A stretch of 6,869 nt of DNA. Source: Hyphomicrobiaceae bacterium UBA2767. GTDB taxonomy: Bacteria > Pseudomonadota > Alphaproteobacteria > Rhizobiales > Methyloligellaceae. The DNA lies in assembly GCA_002352635.1 (NCBI GenBank), contig DEIT01000086.1, positions 4,835-11,703 of the forward strand, read 5' to 3'. The notes beneath the pieces are model-generated. The model did not search any database and had not been told where the DNA came from. It saw nothing but the letters and a program-made list of their open reading frames with translations. The first letter of the stretch is position 1; every line of letters begins with the position of its first letter. Both the position numbers and the translations under genes were made by a program. Of this stretch, positions 1 through 6,869 are shown in pieces.

Positions 1-89
1 TGCTCGCTCGACTGTGTTTGGCTTGTCAAATCCTTAGTATGATAGGGGTCGTCACACTCCAAGCGCTAAATTTAGGACGGCAACCGTAC

Positions 90-124
90 AAACCAAAGGA
101 AGCAAAGAGTACTTGCCTTTGTTT
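90..124. repeat. Imperfect inverted repeat upstream of the DUF302 gene
   Basis: An imperfect hairpin can be drawn with left arm AAACCAAAGGAAG and right arm CTTGCCTTTGTTT. That is about 12 pairs with one bulged base on each arm and a loop of nine bases. No T-run follows it, so it is a poor rho-independent terminator. It lies in the 231-base leader before the first gene and could be a regulatory site or chance. I found no convincing promoter in this leader. Confidence 0.28.
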
Positions 125-215
125 GCCACAAAATCGATTCTGTTCTGCGGATAATGCGTTTGTCATTCGGCGGAAGACATGCCGCGGGATGCAGGCAGTC
201 ATTTGTATCTATATC

Positions 216-223
216 GGAAAGGG
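216..223 (+). promoter_or_regulatory. Ribosome binding site that fixes the DUF302 start
   Basis: GGAAAGGG lies eight bases before the ATG at 232. It selects this ATG over the in-frame ATG at 154, which would put 26 unrelated residues ahead of a clear signal peptide. Confidence 0.6.
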
Positions 224-231
224 TTCATCCT

Positions 232-687
232 ATGCGTCGTTTATTTGTACTCGCAGTTGCCTTGCTCTTTTTGGCCCCGCCCGCATTTGCGGCCGATTTC
301 CTGGTCAAGAAACAAAGCCCCCACAGCGTTTCCAAGACATTGGACCGGCTCACCAAGGTCATGCAAAGTAAGGGCATCACCATCTTTGCCCGCGTCAATC
401 ATACTGCCGGTGCCACAAGTGTCGGTTTGGAGCTCAAACCAACTCAATTGTTGATCTTCGGAAATCCGAGGCTTGGCACGCCGTTGATGCAAGCCAACCG
501 TGAAATTGGCATTGCTCTTCCACTCAAAGTGCTTGCCTGGGAGGATAAGGACGGCAAGGTTTGGCTTGCATATACCAAACCGGATGCCCTTAAGGCGCGC
601 TACAATGTTTCCGGCAAGGATGAGGTCTTCAAGAAGATGACAGGCGCGCTCGACAAACTGACTGGCGCCGCTATCAAGGCGGAATAG
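232..687 (+). CDS. Secreted DUF302-domain protein
   Basis: This is a 151-residue protein with a Sec signal peptide: Arg2-Arg3, a hydrophobic core at about 4-15, and an AFA|AD cleavage site after residue 20. The mature protein of about 131 residues is predicted to be periplasmic. Residues about 30-117 form one DUF302 domain. The family signature is clear: a VNHTAG segment near 55-60, then ELKPTQLLIFGNP at 67-79, GTPLM at 82-86, and a DGKVWLAY strand near 107-114. DUF302 is a small alpha/beta fold with no established biochemical activity. The domain is complete and the length is usual for a secreted single-domain member. The gene ends 45 bases before the PAP2 phosphatase on the same strand, so the two may be cotranscribed and this protein may act in the envelope. 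The family call is firm; the function is unknown. Confidence 0.9.
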   Translation: MRRLFVLAVALLFLAPPAFAADFLVKKQSPHSVSKTLDRLTKVMQSKGITIFARVNHTAGATSVGLELKPTQLLIFGNPRLGTPLMQANREIGIALPLKVLAWEDKDGKVWLAYTKPDALKARYNVSGKDEVFKKMTGALDKLTGAAIKAE

Positions 688-732
688 CGTATCCGCAAGA
701 CTTGAGGACAAAACTTACGGATTGATTGCTCG

Positions 733-1527
733 ATGGCTAGCGTTCGTACGTGGTCTGACCGGTTAATGGCGCTCTCCGCGTTTGAGAAAGCGGTTGTCGC
801 CGTGTCGGTCGTGTTGGCCACATTCCTCGTGATTGATCCACTTGTGCTGGATGCAGTGCGCGGATTCCATCCGGGAGTTCGTAAGTTTTTCAAGTTTCTC
901 ACCGACCTCGGCCGTTCGAATTGGATTCTTATCCCGACTGGATTGGGCATCCTCATTCTCGGCTGGATGCGGGCAAGTGAAATGCGGTTGCGTCGTGCAG
1001 TGGTCTGTGGATATGCGGCGCAACTCCTCATCTTTCTGTTTGGGGCCGTGGCGCTTTCCGGGCTCACTTCGAGTCTGGTCAAGAATATTCTCGGACGCGC
1101 CCGCCCCAAATTGTTTGAGACGTTCGGATCGCTAGAGTTCCAACCGTTCACTTTTGACTCTGACTTCGCCTCATTCCCCTCCGGTCACGCAACCACCGCC
1201 GGGGCACTGGCAGGCGTGCTCGCCATTATCTGGCCGAAAGCGCGTGTGCCAATTGTCTGCGCCGCGCTGTGGATTGCAGCGACGCGTTTTCTCGTCGGCG
1301 CGCACTATTTTAGTGACGCGCTAGTCGGCTTTGCGTTCGGTATCGCTTTTGCCTATCTGCTTCGCGACCGGCTGGCGGTCAGGCGGTGGCTGTTCGAACG
1401 GGATCAGACGGGTACGGTTCGCTTGCGAGCCCGCAGGCTCCTGGATGCAGGTATGAAAGTTGTTGTTGGCAGAGGGAAAAAGGCTTTGCCCGGCACCGGT
1501 TTACGTACTGCTGGACCGCGACAATAG
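733..1527 (+). CDS. PAP2-superfamily membrane phosphatase, candidate lipid A phosphatase
   Basis: This 264-residue protein carries the full three-part PAP2 acid-phosphatase signature. Motif 1 is K117-x6-R124-P125, motif 2 is P149-S-G-H152, and motif 3 is R185-x5-H191-x3-D195, with Thr in place of the usual Ser before R185. H152 and H191 should be the catalytic pair. Hydrophobic segments at about 19-36, 64-79, 88-112, 155-168, 172-184 and 195-211 suggest six membrane spans with the active site on the periplasmic side. A basic tail of about 50 residues (211-264) follows and is probably cytoplasmic. The family hydrolyses lipid phosphates such as undecaprenyl pyrophosphate, phosphatidylglycerol phosphate or lipid A phosphates. 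The neighbouring LpxQ-like barrels favour lipid A 1-dephosphorylation (LpxE type), but this is inference. No good Shine-Dalgarno sequence precedes the ATG at 733; the in-frame ATG at 766 is possible and would keep all motifs. Confidence 0.88.
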   Translation: MASVRTWSDRLMALSAFEKAVVAVSVVLATFLVIDPLVLDAVRGFHPGVRKFFKFLTDLGRSNWILIPTGLGILILGWMRASEMRLRRAVVCGYAAQLLIFLFGAVALSGLTSSLVKNILGRARPKLFETFGSLEFQPFTFDSDFASFPSGHATTAGALAGVLAIIWPKARVPIVCAALWIAATRFLVGAHYFSDALVGFAFGIAFAYLLRDRLAVRRWLFERDQTGTVRLRARRLLDAGMKVVVGRGKKALPGTGLRTAGPRQ

Positions 1528-1626
1528 GCTTCACTTTCGTAGGTTGTCTCGATGTATGAATGCGCCGGTAGGGCGTGTTATAGGTTGCGCATAATTTTCC
1601 AGCGGAAGACCACACATCGGGGGGCG

Positions 1627-1640
1627 GCCGCGCTAGCGGC
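1627..1640 (+). promoter_or_regulatory. Small GC hairpin just before the first barrel gene
   Basis: GCCGC-GCTA-GCGGC is a perfect five-pair hairpin with a four-base loop, ending 13 bases before the ATG at 1654. The bases between it and the ATG contain no recognisable Shine-Dalgarno sequence. It could modulate translation or be incidental. Confidence 0.25.
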
Positions 1641-1653
1641 TTCCGTGAATTAA

Positions 1654-2760
1654 ATGGATCTCGTAGGTAAGTATTCCATCGGCTGGCGGGCTCGTGACAC
1701 GGGTTCGGACGGCGCAAAGACGCCATGCAGCACTTGGCGGCGGTTCATCGGTATCATCGGCTTTGTGTTGGGTGTGAGCCTCACCGGCTGGCTTGTGTGG
1801 GCCGGGCTGCTTGATGAGGCCGCAGCAACAAGGCTGCTCAACCGTTTCGATGCAATTCACGCTCTTCTGGGTGCAGGGCTCACTGCCGCGGCACTTTATG
1901 CAGCACTTAGTCTGGTTTCAGGTGTCGGGTCAGCCATCCTCGCTCTTGCCGAGGCCGCACCGCGGCTTGCTCTCGGTGGAGCAATGATGGGCGTACTGCC
2001 GTTCGCGCAGGCAGCGGACCCAGATGCTTCGAAACCCGTATCAGCGGGCACGACTGGTGCAGCTCTGCCGGAAATGCAGGTTGGCGTCTATATGGGTGCC
2101 AGCAAAGAGCCGCCCTCGGACGTCAGGCTGGTCGCACCGGACGGAACAGATCTTACGCTGAAGGACGTCGTATGGAGGACGGACTCTTTCAAGCCGTCTC
2201 CCTACTATGGCGGTCGGGGCATCGACTGGAGCCGGCATGTTCCCAACCTTGGGGCGATGGTGGATTTTACACATGCGAAGGCAACCGCAACCCGTTCGCA
2301 AACTGTCTCACAAGAAGGCAAGCGCAAGGGAGAGGTGATCCCTCCGCGCGAGGCTTTCAATGCGACATTTCGCAAGCTTGAATTCACCCACGGCCTCAAT
2401 TTCCTGACCCTAAATGGTGTCTTCCGCGCGACGGGCCTGCACAGGCGCATAATTCCCTACGCCGGTGTCGGCATCGGAATCATGGTGCCGCATGTCGAAG
2501 CGTGGCGGGCCGGTCTGGAAAAAAAAGACGCGGTTCGCGAGGCCCAGATTACCGGATTCGCGATTCAGGCTCTTGGCGGCATCGAGTGGCGTATTTTCAA
2601 ATCTGATCGACGGTCTGTTTTTACGGAGTACAAGGTTTCGCACACGACAAATGATGTGAAGCTCAAAGACGGTGGCGTCGTCTCCACCAAGATTTTGGTG
2701 CATCAGTTTATCCTCGGCGGATATTTCACACCTTGGCGCCAGGCCGCTGCCATCAACTAG
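1654..2760 (+). CDS. LpxQ-like outer-membrane beta-barrel with N-terminal membrane segments (paralog 1)
   Basis: This is a 368-residue protein in two parts. Residues 1-120 hold hydrophobic segments at about 31-50 and 69-91, then a signal-peptide-like stretch at about 103-120 ending LPFAQA|AD. Residues about 139-358 look like an outer-membrane beta-barrel of alternating short strands. Conserved blocks are VDFTHAK (203-209), LEFTHGLNF (242-250), PYAGVGIG (268-275), VPHV (278-281), QALGGIEWR (305-313) and FTEYK (323-327). These resemble, from memory, the rhizobial lipid A oxidase LpxQ, which oxidises the proximal glucosamine of 1-dephosphorylated lipid A. The three histidines (207, 246, 280) are shared with the paralog downstream. 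An in-frame TAA directly before the ATG at 1654 rules out a longer N-terminus. The next gene starts 42 bases on. The barrel call is solid, the oxidase role tentative. Known LpxQ, as I recall it, is shorter and lacks this N-terminal region. Confidence 0.7.
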   Translation: MDLVGKYSIGWRARDTGSDGAKTPCSTWRRFIGIIGFVLGVSLTGWLVWAGLLDEAAATRLLNRFDAIHALLGAGLTAAALYAALSLVSGVGSAILALAEAAPRLALGGAMMGVLPFAQAADPDASKPVSAGTTGAALPEMQVGVYMGASKEPPSDVRLVAPDGTDLTLKDVVWRTDSFKPSPYYGGRGIDWSRHVPNLGAMVDFTHAKATATRSQTVSQEGKRKGEVIPPREAFNATFRKLEFTHGLNFLTLNGVFRATGLHRRIIPYAGVGIGIMVPHVEAWRAGLEKKDAVREAQITGFAIQALGGIEWRIFKSDRRSVFTEYKVSHTTNDVKLKDGGVVSTKILVHQFILGGYFTPWRQAAAIN

Positions 2761-2791
2761 GCCATGCAGCACACAGATCAGAAAAAGGGTT

Positions 2792-2797
2792 AGGAGA
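2792..2797 (+). promoter_or_regulatory. Ribosome binding site for the GTG start of the second barrel
   Basis: AGGAGA lies five bases before the GTG at 2803 and supports that non-ATG start. The start is confirmed independently because the membrane segment that follows aligns with the one in the upstream paralog. Confidence 0.65.
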
Positions 2798-2802
2798 GAC
2801 AG

Positions 2803-3864
2803 GTGAGCCAGTCAGTATCACAAGCCTTGCGCAATCGGTTTTTGCGTGCGCATGCGCCGCTGTTGAATGTCGGTCTTTCGCTGAGCGCTTTTTCGGCACT
2901 CGCGGCGACATTCGTTTTTACGCATCCGGATCTGTCACATGAACTGATGACACCACTCACCGCGATCCACGGATTGCTTGCAAGCGGAGTGGTGGCGGTT
3001 TCGGTCTATGCCGCAATGACCGGGTTGATATGGCCGGTTGCACAAGTGGTGGCAGGTTTGGAAGCAACCGCCAAGACGGCCGGTGCGCTGGGCATTGCAA
3101 CCGTGTTACCGTTCGCGCAGGCCACGGATTCGGGAGGCGCCGGTGCGTCATCAGGTGCTGGTCAAGCGGTACGGGCGGCCCACGAAGTCCAGATCGGCGT
3201 CTATGGCGGTTACAACAACACACGACCCAGCACTGTGCATTTTATGCAGCCGGGCGGAACGGATTTGACGTTCACCGATATGATGTGGAAGGGGGAGTCC
3301 TTCAAGACGGAACCTTATTGGGGTGCACGCGGAGTTTACTGGAACGCCAAGCTGCGCGGGATCGGTTTCATGTTCGATTACACCCACGCAAAGGCAACTG
3401 CGATCAAGACACAGGAGCTCACCCAGTCGGGGACACGTGATGGCAAGACCGTTCCGGCCAAAGAGCCGTTCGATGCCACATTCCGCAAGCTGGAGTTTAC
3501 CCACGGCCTCAATTTCTTCACGCTTAATGCGCTCTTCAGGGCAGGTGGACCGGATAAGCGTTTCGCACCCTATGCCGGTATTGGCATAGGCCTTTCCGTC
3601 CCGCACGTGGATACAAACCGTTCAGGCGCGCCGCAAAAAGCCCGGACCTACGAACACCAGATCACCGGTCTGGCCTTTCAGGCGCTTGGTGGCCTTGAGT
3701 GGCGATTTTTGCGATCCGAGCGTGCATCGGCCTTTGCCGAATACAAGCTAAATTACACGTCAAACCGCGGGATATTGAATGGCGGTGGAAGCGTGGAAAC
3801 CGATCTGTGGACCCATCAGATACCGATCGGATTTTACTATAATCACATGATTGGCGTGAAATAG
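2803..3864 (+). CDS. LpxQ-like outer-membrane beta-barrel with N-terminal membrane segments (paralog 2)
   Basis: This 353-residue protein is a clear paralog of the preceding gene and starts with GTG behind a good ribosome binding site. It has the same plan: Arg10, Arg12 and Arg15, then hydrophobic segments at about 21-40 and 55-83, and a signal-like segment at about 90-107 ending LPFAQA|TD. The predicted barrel spans about 128-346. Shared blocks include GTDLTF (152-157), DYTHAKATA (192-200), the ATFRKLEFTHGLNF region (225-238), PYAGIGIG (256-263), VPHV (266-269), QALGGLEWRF (293-302) and AEYK (312-315). Histidines 195, 234 and 268 correspond to those of paralog 1. As with that gene, the barrel resembles rhizobial LpxQ, so a role in outer-membrane lipid A oxidation is possible but unproven. 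Seven residues follow the last aromatic-rich strand, so the protein lacks the usual terminal aromatic of outer-membrane proteins. The arrangement suggests one transcript with its paralog. Confidence 0.7.
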   Translation: MSQSVSQALRNRFLRAHAPLLNVGLSLSAFSALAATFVFTHPDLSHELMTPLTAIHGLLASGVVAVSVYAAMTGLIWPVAQVVAGLEATAKTAGALGIATVLPFAQATDSGGAGASSGAGQAVRAAHEVQIGVYGGYNNTRPSTVHFMQPGGTDLTFTDMMWKGESFKTEPYWGARGVYWNAKLRGIGFMFDYTHAKATAIKTQELTQSGTRDGKTVPAKEPFDATFRKLEFTHGLNFFTLNALFRAGGPDKRFAPYAGIGIGLSVPHVDTNRSGAPQKARTYEHQITGLAFQALGGLEWRFLRSERASAFAEYKLNYTSNRGILNGGGSVETDLWTHQIPIGFYYNHMIGVK

Positions 3865-3974
3865 GCCTGACACGCTTTGCAGGTAGGCGATTGCGGGCGG
3901 GAAAGTAGCACGCGGGTCATTGACGGGCGGCTGCGCATGTCTTAGGAGTACGGCCTCTTGTGACAGTCCGGTGA

Positions 3975-4024
3975 CGCGGAGTGGAGCAGTATCGTCCGCG
4001 CTTCCCACGGCAAGTAAAATCTGG
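3975..4024 (+). pseudogene. Possible decayed partial copy of the tRNA-fMet gene
   Basis: CGCGGAGTGGAGCAGT (3975-3990) matches the first 16 bases of the intact initiator tRNA (4083-4098) with one mismatch. A second patch, GCAAGTAAAATCTGGC (about 4010-4024), loosely resembles the T-arm GCAGGTTCAAATCCTGCC of that tRNA. The anticodon arm is absent and the spacing is about 14 bases short. It cannot be a functional tRNA. It may be a remnant of a tRNA duplicated by an earlier integration. Chance remains possible for the second patch. The rest of 3865-4082 shows no gene. Confidence 0.3.
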
Positions 4025-4057
4025 CAAGGATGCACAGACGACAAGATGACTGCCGGA

Positions 4058-4063
4058 CATAAT
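4058..4063 (+). promoter_or_regulatory. Weak -10-like box before tRNA-fMet
   Basis: CATAAT matches TATAAT in five of six positions and would give a transcript start roughly 10-15 bases before the tRNA. I see no good -35 element at 16-18 bases upstream, so this is only a candidate. Confidence 0.22.
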
Positions 4064-4082
4064 GCCGGCGGAAAGAAATTGG

Positions 4083-5768
<1,686 letters not shown>

Positions 5769-5773
5769 GGGAG

Positions 5774-6841
5774 TCACTCCTTGTGTCGTTTTCGTTTGAT
5801 CGCCAAGTCACTCCGCACAGTCTTGATGGTCGAGTTAAAACGGTGACTTGCTTCGACCGACCGAGCGAGGGTGTAATGCTTTTCACTCACCTCCGGGCCG
5901 GTGTGTTGTAACACGCCGGGAATCAGGCTCACCAATTCTGGCGCATCCATCGCCACGAACGTGGCCGCCGATCGCCTGATGTCATGGAGGCTCACCGGCT
6001 TTCCCAATCGCCTTTCTGTATGGCGGCGAACGATATTGTAAATCTGACCTCCGGTGAGCGGGCACCCCTTGTTCGAGGCCCACAGGCCGTCATGGCTAGA
6101 AAACGCGGGGAACGCGGGACGCATTTCATCGAGATAACGCTGCAGGCAGGAAGCAATGTCTTGGGGGGCACGGAAGCGTTCTGACCGGCCTGATTTCGCA
6201 TCTTCCCCATAAAGCACCAGGGTCATGCCGTCCTCATCAGATTTCACGTGGCGGCTGATTGTGAGTGACGCGATAGCCCGCCTGCGTATTGGCCATAGGC
6301 TCAGGAGCGCCAGGATAAGACCGTCACGATACGCCGTCTCTCGAGCGCGCCGCGCGTAGTCATGGAGGTCGGCCGCTTCCACCATGAGCTCATGACCAAG
6401 GTCGAGGACCTGTGCGTTCGGGACAAGGCGGCAGAAGCGGTCTTCAGGCGTGCTCAATGCTGCAAGCCGAGAGGCGATTGATTTCAGCCAGCACCAGTCC
6501 GTTGAGGGCTCAATCAGCTTCGCGGCATAATGCAGGTTGTTTATGTAGTGCGCGACCGTGGTTGCACGCACCTCGGCTTCGAGGTGCTTTGCAAAGGCCC
6601 TCATGTGCGCTTGGGTGATCCGTTCCCCAGGCCTCAGGCGAAGATCATCTTGATGGTACCGATGAAGATAACCGAGCCAGCGCCGGTAGGCGGTCGTGAT
6701 CATGCGACGCGTTCCCTCAGCTAGATGCGCGCCGGGCCCGCAGGTTTCATCGAAGATGTCTCCAGGCGCAAGAGCAAGGTCGAAGGCGCGTTTGTCTGCG
6801 GCAGGCCACAAAGCCATGGGAAGATGCTTGGCAGTTGGCAT
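5774..6841 (-). CDS. Tyrosine recombinase (phage integrase family)
   Basis: This 355-residue protein has the two-domain plan of tyrosine recombinases. An N-terminal SAM-like, core-binding helical domain spans about 36-130 (TRRMITTAYRRWLGYL and following helices). The C-terminal catalytic domain spans about 145-330. All catalytic residues can be placed: Arg I at R186 (PIRRRAIASL), the beta-hairpin Lys at K216, H286-x-x-R289 (LHDIRR), H313 (QHTG) and the nucleophile Y323 ten residues later. The gene appears intact and full length. The ATG at 6841 has an excellent ribosome binding site, AGGAGG, seven bases upstream. It precedes the serine recombinase on the same strand with almost no gap, so the two are very probably cotranscribed. 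Whether it acts on the element's own att site, as an excision partner, or belongs to an older nested element cannot be told from this window. The fold is certain; the specific target is unknown. Confidence 0.9.
   Translation of the reverse strand: MPTAKHLPMALWPAADKRAFDLALAPGDIFDETCGPGAHLAEGTRRMITTAYRRWLGYLHRYHQDDLRLRPGERITQAHMRAFAKHLEAEVRATTVAHYINNLHYAAKLIEPSTDWCWLKSIASRLAALSTPEDRFCRLVPNAQVLDLGHELMVEAADLHDYARRARETAYRDGLILALLSLWPIRRRAIASLTISRHVKSDEDGMTLVLYGEDAKSGRSERFRAPQDIASCLQRYLDEMRPAFPAFSSHDGLWASNKGCPLTGGQIYNIVRRHTERRLGKPVSLHDIRRSAATFVAMDAPELVSLIPGVLQHTGPEVSEKHYTLARSVEASHRFNSTIKTVRSDLAIKRKRHKE
5777..5782 (-). promoter_or_regulatory. Ribosome binding site that fixes the serine recombinase start
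   Basis: AAGGAG on the - strand lies eight bases before the ATG at 5768 and inside the 3' end of the tyrosine recombinase gene. It suggests coupled translation of the pair and argues against the GTG at 5777, which the site itself overlaps. Confidence 0.7.
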
Positions 6842-6848
6842 GATATAA

Positions 6849-6854
6849 CCTCCT
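6849..6854 (-). promoter_or_regulatory. Strong ribosome binding site of the tyrosine recombinase
   Basis: AGGAGG on the - strand, seven bases before the ATG at 6841, is a near-perfect Shine-Dalgarno sequence and supports that start. Confidence 0.75.
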
Positions 6855-6869
6855 AGGCCTTCTTCTTCC
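6853..6869 (-). CDS. Possible last codons of an upstream gene in the recombinase operon
   Basis: Read on the - strand from the window edge, one frame gives Lys-Lys-Lys-Ala-stop, with the TAG at 6853-6855 overlapping the ribosome binding site of the tyrosine recombinase. A basic tail ending two bases inside a Shine-Dalgarno site would fit a tightly packed operon, perhaps a third recombinase or accessory protein. With 17 bases this cannot be confirmed. Confidence 0.25.

Noticed and set aside
123..155. A TTGCCA ... GATAAT promoter for the DUF302 gene
   Set aside because: The spacing is 21 bases, too long for a normal sigma-70-type promoter, and alternatives fit worse.
18..371. A 117-codon + strand frame in the leader region
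   Set aside because: It overlaps the DUF302 gene in another frame, has low-complexity cysteine-rich content typical of a shadow, and no signal or domain.
600..1151. A 183-codon - strand frame opposite the PAP2 gene
   Set aside because: It mirrors the conserved PAP2 coding region; the + strand frame has all three catalytic motifs, so this one is a shadow.
3866..3890. A possible terminator hairpin (CCTG/CAGG) after the second barrel
   Set aside because: The stem is only about four pairs and no T-run follows. I see no convincing terminator between 3865 and 4082.

Overview
The window looks like an alphaproteobacterial chromosome, most likely Hyphomicrobiales (Rhizobiales). The evidence is an initiator tRNA-Met of the form I associate with that order, moderately high GC, and envelope proteins resembling the rhizobial lipid A oxidase LpxQ. 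I cannot assign a genus.

Left half (about 1-3870), all on the + strand and closely spaced: a secreted DUF302 protein (232-687), a PAP2-superfamily membrane phosphatase (733-1527), and two tandem paralogous predicted outer-membrane beta-barrels (1654-2760 and 2803-3864). In Rhizobium, a PAP2-family phosphatase (LpxE) removes the lipid A 1-phosphate and LpxQ then oxidises the exposed proximal glucosamine. A PAP2 phosphatase beside two LpxQ-like barrels therefore suggests a lipid A remodelling cluster. That is inference from family resemblance and context. Both barrels carry an unusual N-terminal region of about 105-120 residues. It has two hydrophobic segments and a third, signal-peptide-like one ending in LPFAQA, as if a small inner-membrane protein were fused in front of an exported barrel.

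Middle (3865-4159): a 218-base stretch without a convincing gene. It holds what may be a decayed copy of the start of tRNA-fMet (about 3975-4024) and a weak -10-like box. The intact initiator tRNA-Met (CAT) follows at 4083-4159, with a rho-independent terminator just downstream.

Right half (about 4116-6869), all on the - strand: a large serine recombinase (4116-5768) and, upstream of it with a 5-base gap, a tyrosine recombinase (5774-6841). The last 14 codons of the serine recombinase are read antisense through the tRNA-fMet gene, and it stops within the anticodon. This marks one end of an integrated element that uses the tRNA as its attachment site and extends rightwards out of the window. 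The tRNA terminator also lies within the recombinase coding region. The last few bases may hold the end of a third gene of the same operon.
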